DNA of 64,000 nt from Microbotryum silenes-acaulis (Eukaryota > Basidiomycota > Microbotryomycetes > Microbotryales > Microbotryaceae), in assembly GCA_003665825.1 (NCBI GenBank), contig QPFY01000010.1, positions 1,178,001-1,242,000 on the forward strand. The letters are read 5' to 3'. The stretch's first letter is position 1. Every line of letters begins with the position of its first letter. This document shows, in pieces, positions 23,801 to 35,741 of this stretch. Below the pieces are notes generated by a model. The model was not told where the DNA came from, made no database searches, and saw nothing but the letters and a program-made list of their open reading frames with translations. Both the position numbers and the translations under genes were made by a program.

Positions 23801-25748
23801 GTTGGGGGGGGGGGGGGGGTGCGCCGTTCGAGTGGTCGGGCTTGGGTAAAGCTCGTTTGGCTCGAGTGGGAATGTCTCACCACTAGCGGGCGCGTGAGAT
23901 CGTGAGACAAGAGGCACTCGGATCCTCGGAAGGAGCGGGATGCGGGGTCGAGTCGACCGACGGGGCAGGAGTGTAGGCGTTTGAACGAGTGTGGGAAGGA
24001 ACGTGTCGCAGACGCTGTATCCAGGGAACGAGGGTGCGGCAGGAACCAGGAGGACGTAGTGACGCGACAAGTCACAGTCACACCCAAAAGGCTTGGAAAC
24101 GAGTGGTGTGCGAAGAAGCGGATCAGCGATTCTGTGACAGCCGGCGCGGGCGCGGGCACCAAGGACCCCGAGACCCGCTTGCCCGATTGAGCCCTGCGCC
24201 TGCCTGAATGGGCGTGTGAGCGCGCGCAGGCGTCGACGATCCTGGGCGCTGCCGCGCCGCCCGCAGCCTTATTAATGCGGAGCGTCTTCTTGGTCGGGAA
24301 CGTCATGATGTTTTTTCTGCTTTCGAGATTTTGAAAAGAAAACGAAATGGTGTCTCGCTTCCAACCCTGGTTCGAGTAGGATCTCCGAGATCGAGGAATG
24401 TTCGGGCGTGGCTCGTAGGATCGAGGGACTGGAGATGCGAATGTTCAATCACGGGGTGGAGACGAGCCCTCTCCCCCGGAGCGGAGTCGTCTCATCCTCG
24501 GCGCGGGCGCGGATCGCTGTCCGCGGTCGGGTGTTCCGAGCGCCGATGCATTTCGGGATGAACTCGGAAGAATGCTGATAGGGGTCGAGCTTTCCGCCAT
24601 CGCACAGTTGGTGAGGACTAGTGTCCCCCGCTTTCAGGCCAAAGGGCCGGCCGAGAACGTATTGCTTTTCGACCAAGAAAGCTACTATAAATGTTCGCAT
24701 GCACTAATGAGTTTAGGGCACAACAGCACTTGTCGCCTGACGACAAACACGATATCGCGTCGTTGAAATAGGATCTTACCGAGGCACCGTTGCTCGGCGG
24801 TTTTCGACGCCGAGGCTTTTCGGCCTGTGCCGGCGAATCTACAGCCTACCACGGTTTCCTTGACGCACATTGTAGTTGCGGCGATAGCTAGCTCAGGAAC
24901 CAATGTTTAGGAGGGCTTAGTTCTCACGGCCCTCTTGGCGGGATAGCGACCGGCTGTACCAGATTGTATTCCCTAGGCAGTAAAAGTGATGTTCGAAGAA
25001 CAAGACCGCATCGGCCAAAAGTGTGGTTCGCCACGACCCTGTTGAGTGTTGCAGCGTATCGATGCATTGTTGCCGGCGCCATCCCGCGCTTGAACCGTGA
25101 CATCATTCGCCGAACGTGATGAATGCGCTCGATAGGAGGCTGACTCCTCCGACAATCCCCAGCTCGGGTCTTCTGCGGGGGCCCGTGTAAGGTATGCGCC
25201 TCTGATACGCACCATGGAAATCCGTCGTTCTTGAACGCTAGCCTGAAACTAGAACTCGATATTCTAGCTACTCAGAGGCTACTTATAGGCCCGCTCTGTG
25301 ATCACAGCCCGGCCGAGACCTCACCTGGAGAGTCTCTGTTTCTCCGAGCTTGGAGTGGTACAGAGTTGCAGCAGTTTTTCTTTTTCACAAGTCTTGTACG
25401 ATATTTTATAGGGCTTTAATCGATCCGGTGAAAGTCGGAAGTAGAGCTGCACGATGAAAGGGGGGTGTCTGATTTCGAAGCCGGCGCGACGGGGTTTGGC
25501 GCCGACGCCCCTTGTCGACCTGCAGACCGGCAGGCGCTAGCGTTCTCTAGCGTTGCCCCCACCTCACCTCACCCACGGCCCCGGTCCGGGCTTGCTTGCC
25601 CCTGCTTGTACTCATGCGCTTGCTTACATCCACTTGTAAGCGACGGCCTCGTTCTCCGCCGTCGATTGCGACATACCACCCAACCCATTCTCGACTGGAC
25701 CATCCTGTAGGCGTCGATATCCTCCCAATCCGTCGGCATCGTCGCAGC
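23801..25748. other. Long intergenic, no gene recognised
   Basis: Nearly 2 kb upstream of two divergent genes. It holds the 16-base G run (23804-23819) and copy B of the 28-base repeat (25262-25289). Short open frames on both strands show no family motif, signal peptide or consistent splicing. The right end is the promoter of the Zn2Cys6 gene. Confidence 0.4.
25262..25289 (+). repeat. Dispersed 28-base repeat, copy B
   Basis: Identical over 28 bases to 5475-5502; similarity fades on both sides (AGAACTCG upstream in both). Confidence 0.6.
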
Positions 25749-28319
25749 ATGCCGGCGTCACCTTCCGTGTCGAGGTCGTCGAGGAGTGGGTCGCCCGCCG
25801 CGTCTGTGAGCGCCTCTGCTTCTGCAGGCGCAGCTGGGCAACCGTATCATGCGAACCATCGCGACCGCAAGCTTCCCATCCGGAGGTCGGCCAAGGCGTG
25901 TGTCGCCTGTCGAAGAGCCAAAGGTGAGCCCGTCAATACTTCTGTGCTGGACGTTGTGCCTGTGCCGTGTGCATGTGTGCATCACCGTAGCGCACTCACG
26001 GGTCCGGCATGTTTCGCCAACTTGCGGAGGCGCTGACGGTTGACATATGCATTTATCCGCGCGGTGGTGGCCTCCCTTCTGTCCCTGTGTTTGTGCGCGG
26101 TGGTGCAGCTCGCTGCGATGGACCCGAACTGTGGCCTTGTCGACGATGTAGGGAGTCATGCCATGAGTGTATCTTTGATGGTGTGCCCCAGGAAGAACTC
26201 GGGACTCGACTCGTCACCGCTGCGACATCGTCGGACCAAGAGTGAGTCTCACGAGGAGCAAAGAGCTAGCATCGACCACGTGACTTGACCTTCGCGTGCT
26301 TCCTTTGACGCGTGCTACGTTCCTCGCCCAATTCGCAGTATTGGCGCGACGCCGATCTGGTCGACCGAACGACGACTACTGCAGGTCGAACAGGAACTCG
26401 CTGTGTTGCAACGAACGATTCAGGAACATGCCGCCTTGCTGGTCAAGGCGACTTCTATCTCGGCACCGGACCACTCGAACGGACGTGCGCACCAGCAACT
26501 GTCCCATGCCGGACCTTCTCGACGTACTGAGCTCGATCACAAGGGTAAAGAGAGGGAGCACGGCAACCCAATCCACCACCACCAGCATCATCAAGCCGAT
26601 GCCAACCGCGTCTCGTTCGAACCTGGGTTCCCATCTTTCCCCTCGGCCTCGAACGCCCTTCCAGCTTCAATCATCTCGGCCGGTGCAGGCGGTTCGGGTC
26701 ACGTCGCCGCTGAGTTATCAATAGATGATCCCATGCTCGATCGACTCTCCCGTTCTGCGTTCGATACTTTCTGGACGCACATGGCTCCATGGGCACCTTA
26801 CATCGACCCGACGATCGACACCTACGACGCTGTTCGAGCCCGTTCGCCTCTGTTGCTCTACTGTATTCTGTCTATTGCGACGAGATTCCATTCGAATGCG
26901 GCTTGGTCCCACCAATGCGAACAGCAGGCGCTCAAGTACATGCGCGCGACGATTTATTCGGACATCCCGCCGACTTTGGATGATCTCAAGGGGACGCTGT
27001 TGTACAAGTCAGTGGGCGTATACGAGAGAGAGCTTGACGCGCACGCCCAAACTGATCTTACCCCTGTATACATTTTGGAAGCGCGTGGCTATCCAGAGGA
27101 GCGCCGCCGGGTCATTCGTGCACACTCGCCTCGCAATTGGATCTGCCTCGCTCGCTCGAACGACTGCTCTCGATGATGGACAAGCCAGATGCGAACAGGG
27201 CATTCGAGCAACTGATGCCGACGGTCCGAACATGGCTGAGTCTGTATGCCCAAGACCTATGGCTCAGCATCGCCACAGGTCGACGAGGGCTGGTCACAAT
27301 CGATTTTTCCATCACCTCTGCCCGCTCTCTGCTCAAGTTCGAGGCCTTGCGACCCGTCGACGCCCGTATCATCGCCCAGTCCGAACTAGTCACCATCCTC
27401 GGAGGCGTCCAAGAGAACTTCGTCAAGACGCAACAAACCTCGATTGCGGAAACAGTCAACATCATCCAACGTGCGGACAAGCATTTCGATGCGTGGATGG
27501 ACACGTGGTCCGCCTGGGCCGAGTTGCAGGAACAGAGTACTTGGAAGTACATGATTGCGTCGTTCAAGATGCAGTGCGAGGTGGGAAGGTTTTATATCAA
27601 TACGGTGAGTCGAACGTGGTGGACTAGTAAGTGTCAAGTACTGGATCTGACGGGAATCGATTTTGTCTTTAGCTTGGTCTGCGAGACATTACGTCCCCCG
27701 AAGAGGTGCAACCGATCCAGATGCCCGTCATCAAGTCTGCGATCAAAGCCGCGTTCGAGGTGCAACTCGTCGCGCAGAAATACGGCTCGAGGCGAATGGG
27801 CTACTCGACCGAATTCACCTTGATCAGCTGTTGTTCTGCGGCCTTGTTCCTGCTCAAGATGATCAAGTTGATGCCGGATGAATTTAAGCCCAATCCCGAA
27901 GGGGACGTCAAGGACGTGGCCACGACGTTGGGCGCGATCAAATTGACTTCCAAGTTGTTGGCTGAAGCACCCCGACAGAACTATCATCTTGCCGTCGCGT
28001 CGGCGTTGAGTCACCTCGAGTCGCAGTATTTGTCACCTTCATTCGTGATGGATTCGATGCCGAACCCGATGATGCCGACGGGGTTTAGTGGGAACAGTTC
28101 GTCGTCCGGCTCCACGCCCGGGGGTCAGAAGGATGTGTTGTTCGATCCCGAGTTGGAGTTGGCGATCTCGTCGGTGATTGAGGAGAGCAACTTTTGGTCG
28201 TAAGTTCTTTCGTGTCCGCGGTGTTTGTGGTTGGAGCAGTAGCTGATGTGCCGGTGAACCCGTGCTACAGATGGTCCCAAGCCCAACCGGCGGATTCATT
28301 CTCGGGCTTGCTCTCATGA
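25749..28319 (+). CDS. Zn2Cys6 fungal transcription factor
   Basis: Join(25749..25923, 26109..26241, 26339..27007, 27097..27604, 27673..28199, 28271..28319), 686 residues. The zinc cluster is split by intron 1: ACVACRRAK joins to ARCDGPELWPCRRCRES, giving C-x2-C-x6-C-x7-C-x2-C-x6-C. A coiled segment follows (ERRLLQVEQELAVLQRTIQE), then a His/Ser-rich linker and a fungal-specific middle-homology region (FDTFWTHMAPWAPYID, LLLYCILSIATRFH, LDLPRSLERLLSMMD). A nuclear DNA-binding regulator; targets unknown. Splice 27007/27097 is needed to keep the middle domain in frame. The in-frame ATG at 25749 is preferred because no conserved residues precede it. Confidence 0.85.
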
Positions 28320-28855
28320 GCATGAATCCTCACATGAGCTTGATATGATATCTTTTTGGGGGAAAGCCTGTTTGTGGATAATTCTTTGTATTGCTACCTT
28401 TGCCATTTTTTACAATATCATATCCCGAGTGCTGGCTCTTGTAGCTTCATAGTAGTGGAGGTCCCTTCTGCCACTTGCAAAGTCGAAAGTGATGAGGGGA
28501 GGTCCAGCCGGCACGAACCCCCTCGTGCGACTGCAGCTCCAGCGCGTCGTCGTCGCCGGATCGAGGACTATCGAGGACGCGCCTGTAAATTGCCGTTTGA
28601 GCCTTTTTCTTCGGTCCTTGTCTCTTCCTCCCCCTGTGCCGTGCTCACCTGACTCGCCTCGGATTGTCGACGAAAGGAACTGTTCCAGGTGGAACACTCT
28701 TGCCTGTGCTTTCACACGCTACACGCCGCTCGGTCAGAGTCACTTGATCGCCGGTCGCGTCGCGTCTTCGCACTCACCCACCCCCACCCGGACGGTCCCG
28801 CTTGACCCGCTTGCCCGCCCGTCGACCCGCCCGCCCGCCCGCCCGCACGTCCATC
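28320..28855. other. Intergenic, upstream of F-box-like gene
   Basis: 3' end of the transcription-factor gene and the promoter of the next one. Just before the start is a repetitive GCCC/CCGC tract (28810-28848). No gene seen. Confidence 0.4.
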
Positions 28856-31800
28856 ATGGCCTCCTCTTCACGACGCCCACCCAGTTCCCCAGACACCCAT
28901 CCCACGACGACCAACCAACGTCGTTTCAGAAAGTCCCGCTCCAGGCCCATGAAGACGCTCTCCAGTCTCCCCCCCGAGATCGTGCGTCAGATCGTCGGCG
29001 AGGTCGATTTGATCGTTGCGCAGGAGAGGAGTGGGTTGGGCATGTTGTCCAGTATGGGACTCTTTCCGCCGGACGTTTCGTTCGACGATGTGATTGATGC
29101 TGGGCCTGGTGAGTTGGAGCGTACAGCAGCGGATGCAAGGGCGGGAATGGGGTCTCCTCTTTTCCGACTGGGCTGGGCTGACCACTCTCCTGTTTCGTGC
29201 GACGTGATGTCAAATGTCTCCCACCAGCTGCCTTTTTTGGAATGCTCGCTGGCTTCCTCGGAACTGGTGCAGGCGATAACCCTCTCGACGCCAATGGTGC
29301 TGCTCCTGGTGCCGGACCGAACGCGGCTACTGCTGCCCCAGCGACGACCACGAATGCTACCACCACCCCCACCACCCCCACTACCGCCGCTACTACTGCA
29401 CCTGCATCGACCGCAGCAACCAACCCGGCTCGATCGAACGCTCCTGTTGCTTCAACCTCGACTGTTCCTTCAACTTCGAGGCAGGCGAACGCCAACGCGA
29501 CGGCATCGACTCGAACAGGCACTACTGCCTCAGCGGCGCCTTCGACCTCGGCCTCGACGTCGACTTCGAGAACCAGCGCCAACCCCTCGTCCTCGACTGC
29601 TCGCGCGCCCGGTGGCGGTCGTTCCGGATCTCAGCCGAGTACGAATACGAACCGCGGCACTGCTAATGCGGACGACATCACCATTACGCGCGCATACTCG
29701 CTGAGCCGTGATTCCTTGTCGGGCGAATGGGAAACCGATGAAGAGAACGAGCCGTGCACTTGCCCGAGCTGCTTCTTTGAACGAATGCTGGCCTTCCCTG
29801 GTTTCGAGAACGAGGGGATCGACTTGGATGATCCTACCGCAATGATAAGACCTACTCGGGGCTATGACGATGATGCAGATCCGTCGGATCAACCGATCGT
29901 CTCTGAGGACGATTACGACTCCGAGCTTGACTATGATCAGGATGATGACGATGATGAGTACGATGAAGACGAATATGACGACGATGAAGAATATGACGAT
30001 GACGATAACGATGGAAGCGATAGTGACGTGACCGACTCGGATCCGAGGTACTACGGCCCTCCTCGTCCCTACTCGAACGGATTGCCCCTCGACCCCCTTG
30101 TGCCTCTCTTGTTCGTCAACCGCACGTTCCTGCACGCTTCTCGTGCCAAGCTCTACTGCAAGATCACCATCACGGGTGCTTGGCATGGCTCGCTCTTGCT
30201 GCGTTCGCTCCAAGCGCCGGAGCACGCCGCCCGCACCGCCGTCGAGGACTTCGACGAACTGCCCAAGAACTACCTCGCCACCTACGTGCGTCACATCAAC
30301 TTCAACGCCAAAGGGGACGTCTCGCTCGCGCGTGGTGGCGGCCAAATCATCGTCGATATCCTTAACTTGTGCACGCGGCTGCAGTCGCTGACGATCGCGC
30401 CGACGTTCCTTGCCCATGCTCGTCGACCGCTGCTCAAGGCTCTACGAGGCTTGAAAGAGCTCAAGCAAGTCAGCCTCATTTCATCCAACGATCCTGACGT
30501 GCCGATGTTGTTTACGACGCCTCGTATCAGTCATCTTATGAACACGGCGTGGCGAGAGCTTGAGGAGCTGACGGTGCATGGCTTGCGTCCGTCGTTGGAT
30601 GGGACGATTGATGAAGAGCATTGTATGTGGACCGAGTTGGGACAGAACTTTGGGATGGAGGATGCCAAGTGAGTAGAGTCAGGTGCCGTGAGCGGAGCAT
30701 TGTGTGTGCGGTTGCTGATCTCGCCTCTTGCGCATGGGAACGCCCTTCAGGGAACACGCAGCAGTGTCGATGGCGTGCCGCGCCGCGAACTTGGCGACCA
30801 ACGTCGAAGCCCTCCGCGAAAAGTTGGGGCGGCACCTGCCCGAAGGCCCCAAACCCAAAGGCCTGACTGCTCTCAAGTTGACACACCCGCTCGCCCCTGC
30901 GACGGAGTGGTCGCACATCCTCCAGTACAGCTCCGACACGCTCAAGATCCTCGACATCGTCCATCCGTTCGCCAGCGTGACGCCGCAAGGTCTTGCGTCT
31001 ACTTTACTCACGTTCGGAGTGAACTTGACCCATTTGAGCATCGACGTCGAATCGACTTGGATCGCCGATACGAGAGATTCAAGCCTGTTGACCCGAGACG
31101 AACCGAGACGAACCAGTGGCAAGGGTCCGCCTCCGAGGCCCAAGGATTACGTCAATGGTCGCCCGACGGCGCAGGTCGTAAACGGCATCGCCAAGTACCC
31201 CTTCTTGCTCGACGCGATTGTTCCTTACTTGCGCAACCTCAAGAATCTGTCCTGGACGGGAAGACTCGCTTCGCCACCCATGTTCCTCTCATTCCCACCT
31301 TCGCTGAGCGTATTGGCATGGTCACAATGCTCTTCCATCCAACCCGGTCGATTAACGCGTATTCTGAAGAAGAGGGTCTCGCGTTCTCGCAACGACGCGG
31401 ACGGTCTCCAGGGTCTCTCAGCCCAAGTCGCGCCAGGTTTGACGTGCATCAGCGTCACCGACGACGATGTCGATTGGGACGCGGACGAGACGGACTTGCT
31501 CGATGCCGAGTTGAGGGAACGAAACGTGTGCTTGCACCTGTCCTCCATGGGGCCTACGATGGCGAGGGGAAGGGGTGTTGGGGCGGGAGCGGGAGGAGCT
31601 AATGGGGCGTTTGGATTTGGTTTCGGAGTCGGTGGGAATGCAAATCGTAATGGTGGGGGAGCGGCGGGTGCGGCACCTCCGGCGGCGGCGAACGCAGCCC
31701 CTGGTGGAGCTGCGGTCGCGGCGGCGGCGCCTCAGCCTCTTGCTGGCGCTGGTGGCGCTGCTGGTGCGACGACGGATGCAGGAGCGAGACGAGTACGTCC

Positions 31801-32320
31801 CCGTACGAATGCTCCGACCACGACCACAACCACGACGGCGACGGCGACGGCGGCGACGACGGCCAACGGTACTGGTGCTGGCGCGGGCACGGCCACAGTC
31901 ACAGGCACTGGGACGGCGACGAACACGAACGGGTTCCCGCCCCGACAGCCCCCGCAAAATCCCGCCCTAGGGAACTTCACCCCCGTCAGCGGCGTCGGAA
32001 CGACCGGTACGGGCCTGCGCGTTGCGCCCGTTTCTATGCCTAGGAACGGGAATGGCAACAGGGCTCCGAACTCGACGACGACTGCGACGACTGTGACGCG
32101 GTTCCCACCAGATTTCTTCAGGTTTAACCCTCACCTCCCCGCTGCGACGGCTGCTGGGTTGGGCTCAACGACGTCAACGGCCCTGGCTACGACCTCCACC
32201 TCGACAGCATCCACGTCGGCGGCATCCACCTCGACGGCACCCATCTTCGGGGCATCCGCCTCGACATCGACGCTGGGGCAGCCTACGGATAGAGCACCGA
32301 TGTTCAGATTCCAGTTCTGA
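28856..32320 (+). CDS. F-box-like protein with long insertion and Gly/Ala/Thr-rich tail
   Basis: Join(28856..29108, 29228..30668, 30751..32320), 1087 residues. An F-box-like start, LSSLPPEIVRQIVGEV (about residues 38-53), is parted from what looks like its second half, LLFVNRTFLHASRAKLYCK (about 376-394), by some 320 low-complexity residues: Thr/Ala-rich, then a CTCPSC element, then an Asp/Glu/Tyr-rich tract. Leucine-rich-repeat-like segments follow (LQSLTIAPTFL, LEELTVHGLRPS, LTHLSIDVEST, LKNLSWTGRL). The tail is Gly/Ala/Thr/Asn-rich. Likely an SCF substrate adaptor, by family resemblance. The ATG at 28856 is preferred to 28802. Confidence 0.7.
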
Positions 32321-32821
32321 AAAGGGCCACTCAAAGACGCTGAGGATCATCTTCTTCCTCTTCGTTCTCTTCGCTTTTGGGTCGTAGATTTCACTCAGTT
32401 TCTCCATTGTCAGGGAGTTTAGTTCAGGGAGTTTAGTCTGCATCGGGGCGCGTACTTTTCAGGTAGATCTATCATCATCAAGGTTTTCGACGCGCTGCAA
32501 TTTTCAAAGTGTCTCTCTTCATTCGTTTACTTGCTCAGCTCCGGCAGCTGGACCGTCTCTCGCTCTTCACTGTGAGGATCGATGCGGATGACCGGGGCAC
32601 TACAGTCGCCGAAAAACTGATGAGGACTTGCTGAAGAGAAAGAAACGAACGACGGAGAGAGAAGAAAGAAGAGAGCTACCCAGCGAGGCCCACGGAAATT
32701 CAAAAAAGCGATCGGATTGGCAGGAAGAGCGCCTGTTGAAAGCGAACTTGTGACGAGCATTGTTGATATAGAGAGACCAGCGGTCACTGCAGTGCCGTGT
32801 CATGGTTGTTGCGGTATTTGG
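32321..32821. other. Convergent 3' intergenic
   Basis: Between the F-box-like gene and the small secreted protein on the other strand. Nothing recognised. Confidence 0.35.
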
Positions 32822-33389
32822 TCAGAGTACGCGAAGCGTCTCCACGAGGGGTCCGCAGTAGAAGGGGCATTGCTTGCACGCAAGCTTACTGCGCGTGAAG
32901 GCTCGAAGCTGATCAGCGTGTTTCCGAGCGTGTTCGTAGAGGCCGCGCGAGGACTGCTCCAATTGACCGTGACGTACTCCTCCTTGCAGTCTTCCTTGCA
33001 TCGCCTATCCAATGCATTGAAGAAGAAGATATTAGCTCGACCGATCGAGCGCAAATGGCTAAGCCGGACTGAGAAAGATTGTTCAATTGTTTGAGAATTG
33101 ACGTACTTGCATTGCTTCGAAGCCTGGGTATCTTTCTTCTTGCCGCGAGTATGGCTTTGACCAGGGTGCTGATGACTGTTCGGTTCGATAGAAATATATA
33201 AGCTTAGCCATCTCAACTCATCATCAAGGATGCAGTGCGGGATCGATTTCGGCCACGGCCGCAGTCGTGATTGTCCGATCGCACGCAGGGGCTGAGGCAA
33301 CTTGGGAATTACCTGTCTCCGCCGGCCGCGGCGGCCGCGACGACGAGACCGACCATCGCGGTGAAGAGGACGATGATTGAAGAGCGCAT
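32822..33389 (-). CDS. Small secreted cysteine-rich protein, 79 residues (predicted)
   Basis: Assembled by eye from four short exons, complement(32822..32888, 32978..33004, 33107..33175, 33313..33389); none is long enough to stand out alone. All phases agree, and two donors are GTACGT. The signal peptide is MRSSIIVLFTAMVGLVVAAA. The mature part is basic and His/Lys-rich, with six Cys close together in the last 35 residues (KQCKRCKEDCK, LACKQCPFYCG). Size, secretion and Cys content are like fungal effectors or antimicrobial peptides, but no family is recognised. The first donor (GTAATT) is weak and the 137-base intron is long, so exon 2 is least certain. Confidence 0.5.
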
Positions 33390-33572
33390 GGCAGGTGAAT
33401 AGTCCGAGAAGTAAAGTAAAACGGTCTACGTCGGGGAGGATAGTGAGAATAGTGAGGTGATGGGCGGGAAAAGAAGAAAAGCAGCATCATGGTCAGCTGG
33501 GGTTTATCGGGTCCGCGGATTGCGCAGGAAAATGGATGGCGCTACGCAGCTTCCCCACCGAAGAAGAACCTC

Positions 33573-33716
33573 CTGTGCTGTTCTCACGGCTTAGAGCACA
33601 ACTCGCAACACCGAAACAGCGCCAAAGACCCCTGACCGCTTGCGCGGCCTGGATAAAAGCTTTCACCCTACAAACTAGTCAGCGACGGTTCCTAGTGCCC
33701 CCGGAGCACGGCTTTC
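33573..33716 (+). repeat. Tandem duplication, unit 1
   Basis: 144 bases starting CTGTGCTGTTCTCACGG and ending CACGGCTTTC, repeated at 33725-33868 with no difference I can see (period 152). Confidence 0.95.
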
Positions 33717-33724
33717 ACCGACCG

Positions 33725-33868
33725 CTGTGCTGTTCTCACGGCTTAGAGCACAACTCGCAACACCGAAACAGCGCCAAAGACCCCTGACCGCTTGCGCGGC
33801 CTGGATAAAAGCTTTCACCCTACAAACTAGTCAGCGACGGTTCCTAGTGCCCCCGGAGCACGGCTTTC
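33725..33868 (+). repeat. Tandem duplication, unit 2
   Basis: Second copy of the 144-base unit at 33573-33716. The eight-base spacer and outer flanks share ACCG words, suggesting unequal exchange at a short repeat. No coding or RNA function is evident. Confidence 0.95.
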
Positions 33869-35741
33869 GACCGAAGAATAGCCCTTTCGGTTTACGTGCT
33901 TGCATATTCGCCTGCTTGGAACTAGATCCGTACAGCCACATGGTTCCACTTCGTGAGAAAATAGACGCAGCGCACACTCCGTCTAGTAGGAGGCGCCGAC
34001 GTCAGGGAGGTGCTCTTTACTGTAGTTGATAGGTGCGGCAGCCACTTCTCCCAATGGCGAACCTGGTCCCCATCAGTCCTCTTGTGTTTTTTTGTTTTTT
34101 TTCGGCGGTAGGACGGGGATGAAACTCGGGTACGGCTCGGATTCAGCGGGAACTGGCCCCCGTGTAAGGACCCCGCCAGGCTGTCGTTCGGCCCAAGCCA
34201 TCTCTCCTGTCTATTTTAGCACCGCGTAGCCGCTAAGCACTTTCGCTCTCACCGAGCTGATACCGCCATGCCCAAACGTCGTGGGAAAGTCGTTACGGGT
34301 TTTTTATCCCGAGCTTGGGCCCACGCCTCCTCTTGGGGAAAGGTGGGGAGAGGGGGGGGGGGGCGGGGGGGGGAGGGGCGGCCAGCCTGCAATGGAAATG
34401 ACGAGATGGCCGAAGTACCGCGTACGCGCGGGGCTGTTGAAACAACCAATAGGAGAGCTCGATCTGAGAGCGCTGATCGGTGAGCCGGGGATCAAACAAT
34501 GCTAATAGACCCTGACGGGAAGGCCGAGCGCCCCTCACGGCGATCAATCTGACAACTTGTCCATGACCATGCGCCGGGTGTTGAGTCGGCGCACTCAGCT
34601 TGTGCGTCTATGCTCGCAGGCCCGACGGCGACCCGCCATTCGCCGTGAGTGCTCACTGCTAGTGGGGCGTAGTGACGGTGTCATTTTCCGATGCCGGGAC
34701 CACAAATTCAACACCTTGCTTGTCACTCTCAGTCATTGTTCACTAGCCCAGAATTGCTAGCACCACAGACAGCGCTCGGTGTTTCAGAAGTGCTGCGGCT
34801 GGTTTCTCCCAGCCATCCGGCCCCGGCCCGGGGATGGCCCTCGGTGGCCTACTCAGCAGCGTTCGGGATTGGGCTACCCGAAGGGATCTTGCAGTGCAGC
34901 TTGGCGGAAGTGTCGGGAGCTCGCTGTGTTTATTCTCTCCTTATCCGTCACAGGTGGTTCGTCGGTCTTCTTGATTCTTGAACAAGGTATTGAAGTATTG
35001 CTTGACGGTGGTACGTTCTTCTGTTGGTTTCGCATTAGTAGTTCCTTCCGCAGGTTCAAACGCAACTGGTTGAACCAGTATTGTTCGCGGCGTAGTCGCG
35101 GCGTAGAATTTTCTTCACTAATCCCCGAAAATTATCAGCCCATTGCGCGACCAACACTTGTGCGCACCTGAGGTTGCATGCGGTGCATGCGGTGCGCGCA
35201 CGAAGTAAATATGGCCGTCTTTCGCCGATGGTAATCGCGATGGGTTTGACGCCATTCACGTAGGCTCTATCGGACTGTCAACCATTGGAAAAAATTGTAC
35301 GCACCCCACCCGCGGGGTTGCATAAGTTGACATAAGTTGAGAGGGAAAAGCTATGGATGGGAATCGGCGACAATGACCAGGGGCTGCGAGCTTTCGTCGG
35401 AGCATGGAGCTCAGTTATGATCGCCGATTGACGCGAGATACGATTGTGCGTCACTCCCGCCCACAGCCGCACAGGAGGCAAGTCACTAGCACCGCATTCA
35501 CCGCCTCTTAAAACTCTTATTGGTGTCAGACGGATCGGGGTTCTGATCGGGGATCTCCTATCTCGCTTCAATTGCCCCACGCGCGGGGTATTTCGGCCGT
35601 TTCGTTCAATAAGAGCCCAGACTAGCGTTTGCCCAAGCTGGGCTTAGTCTCCCCGGCTCTTCCAAAGGAAGCCTTTCAGCTCTTTAACAACTTCACAGAC
35701 ACATCCTTTCCCACCCATATCCACACAGTACCATCAAGACC
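33869..35741. other. Intergenic, G-rich tract, no gene recognised
   Basis: About 1.9 kb. A purine-rich block at 34341-34378 contains G runs of 12, 9 and 4. Open frames are short and lack support. A tRNA-like word (GGTTCAAACGC, about 35053) was checked and has no matching A box or stem. The right end is the promoter of the secreted protein at 35742. Confidence 0.4.

Noticed and set aside
24307..25200. Additional genes between the Kre9-like and Zn2Cys6 genes
   Set aside because: Only short open frames, no signal peptides, motifs or consistent splice chains.
29530..30417. 295-residue antisense open frame
   Set aside because: Complement of the acidic tract and F-box half of the plus-strand gene; its Val/Ile runs are reverse translations of Asp codons.
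35040..35075. tRNA gene suggested by GGTTCAAACGC
   Set aside because: No A-box at the right distance and no cloverleaf pairing that I can draw.
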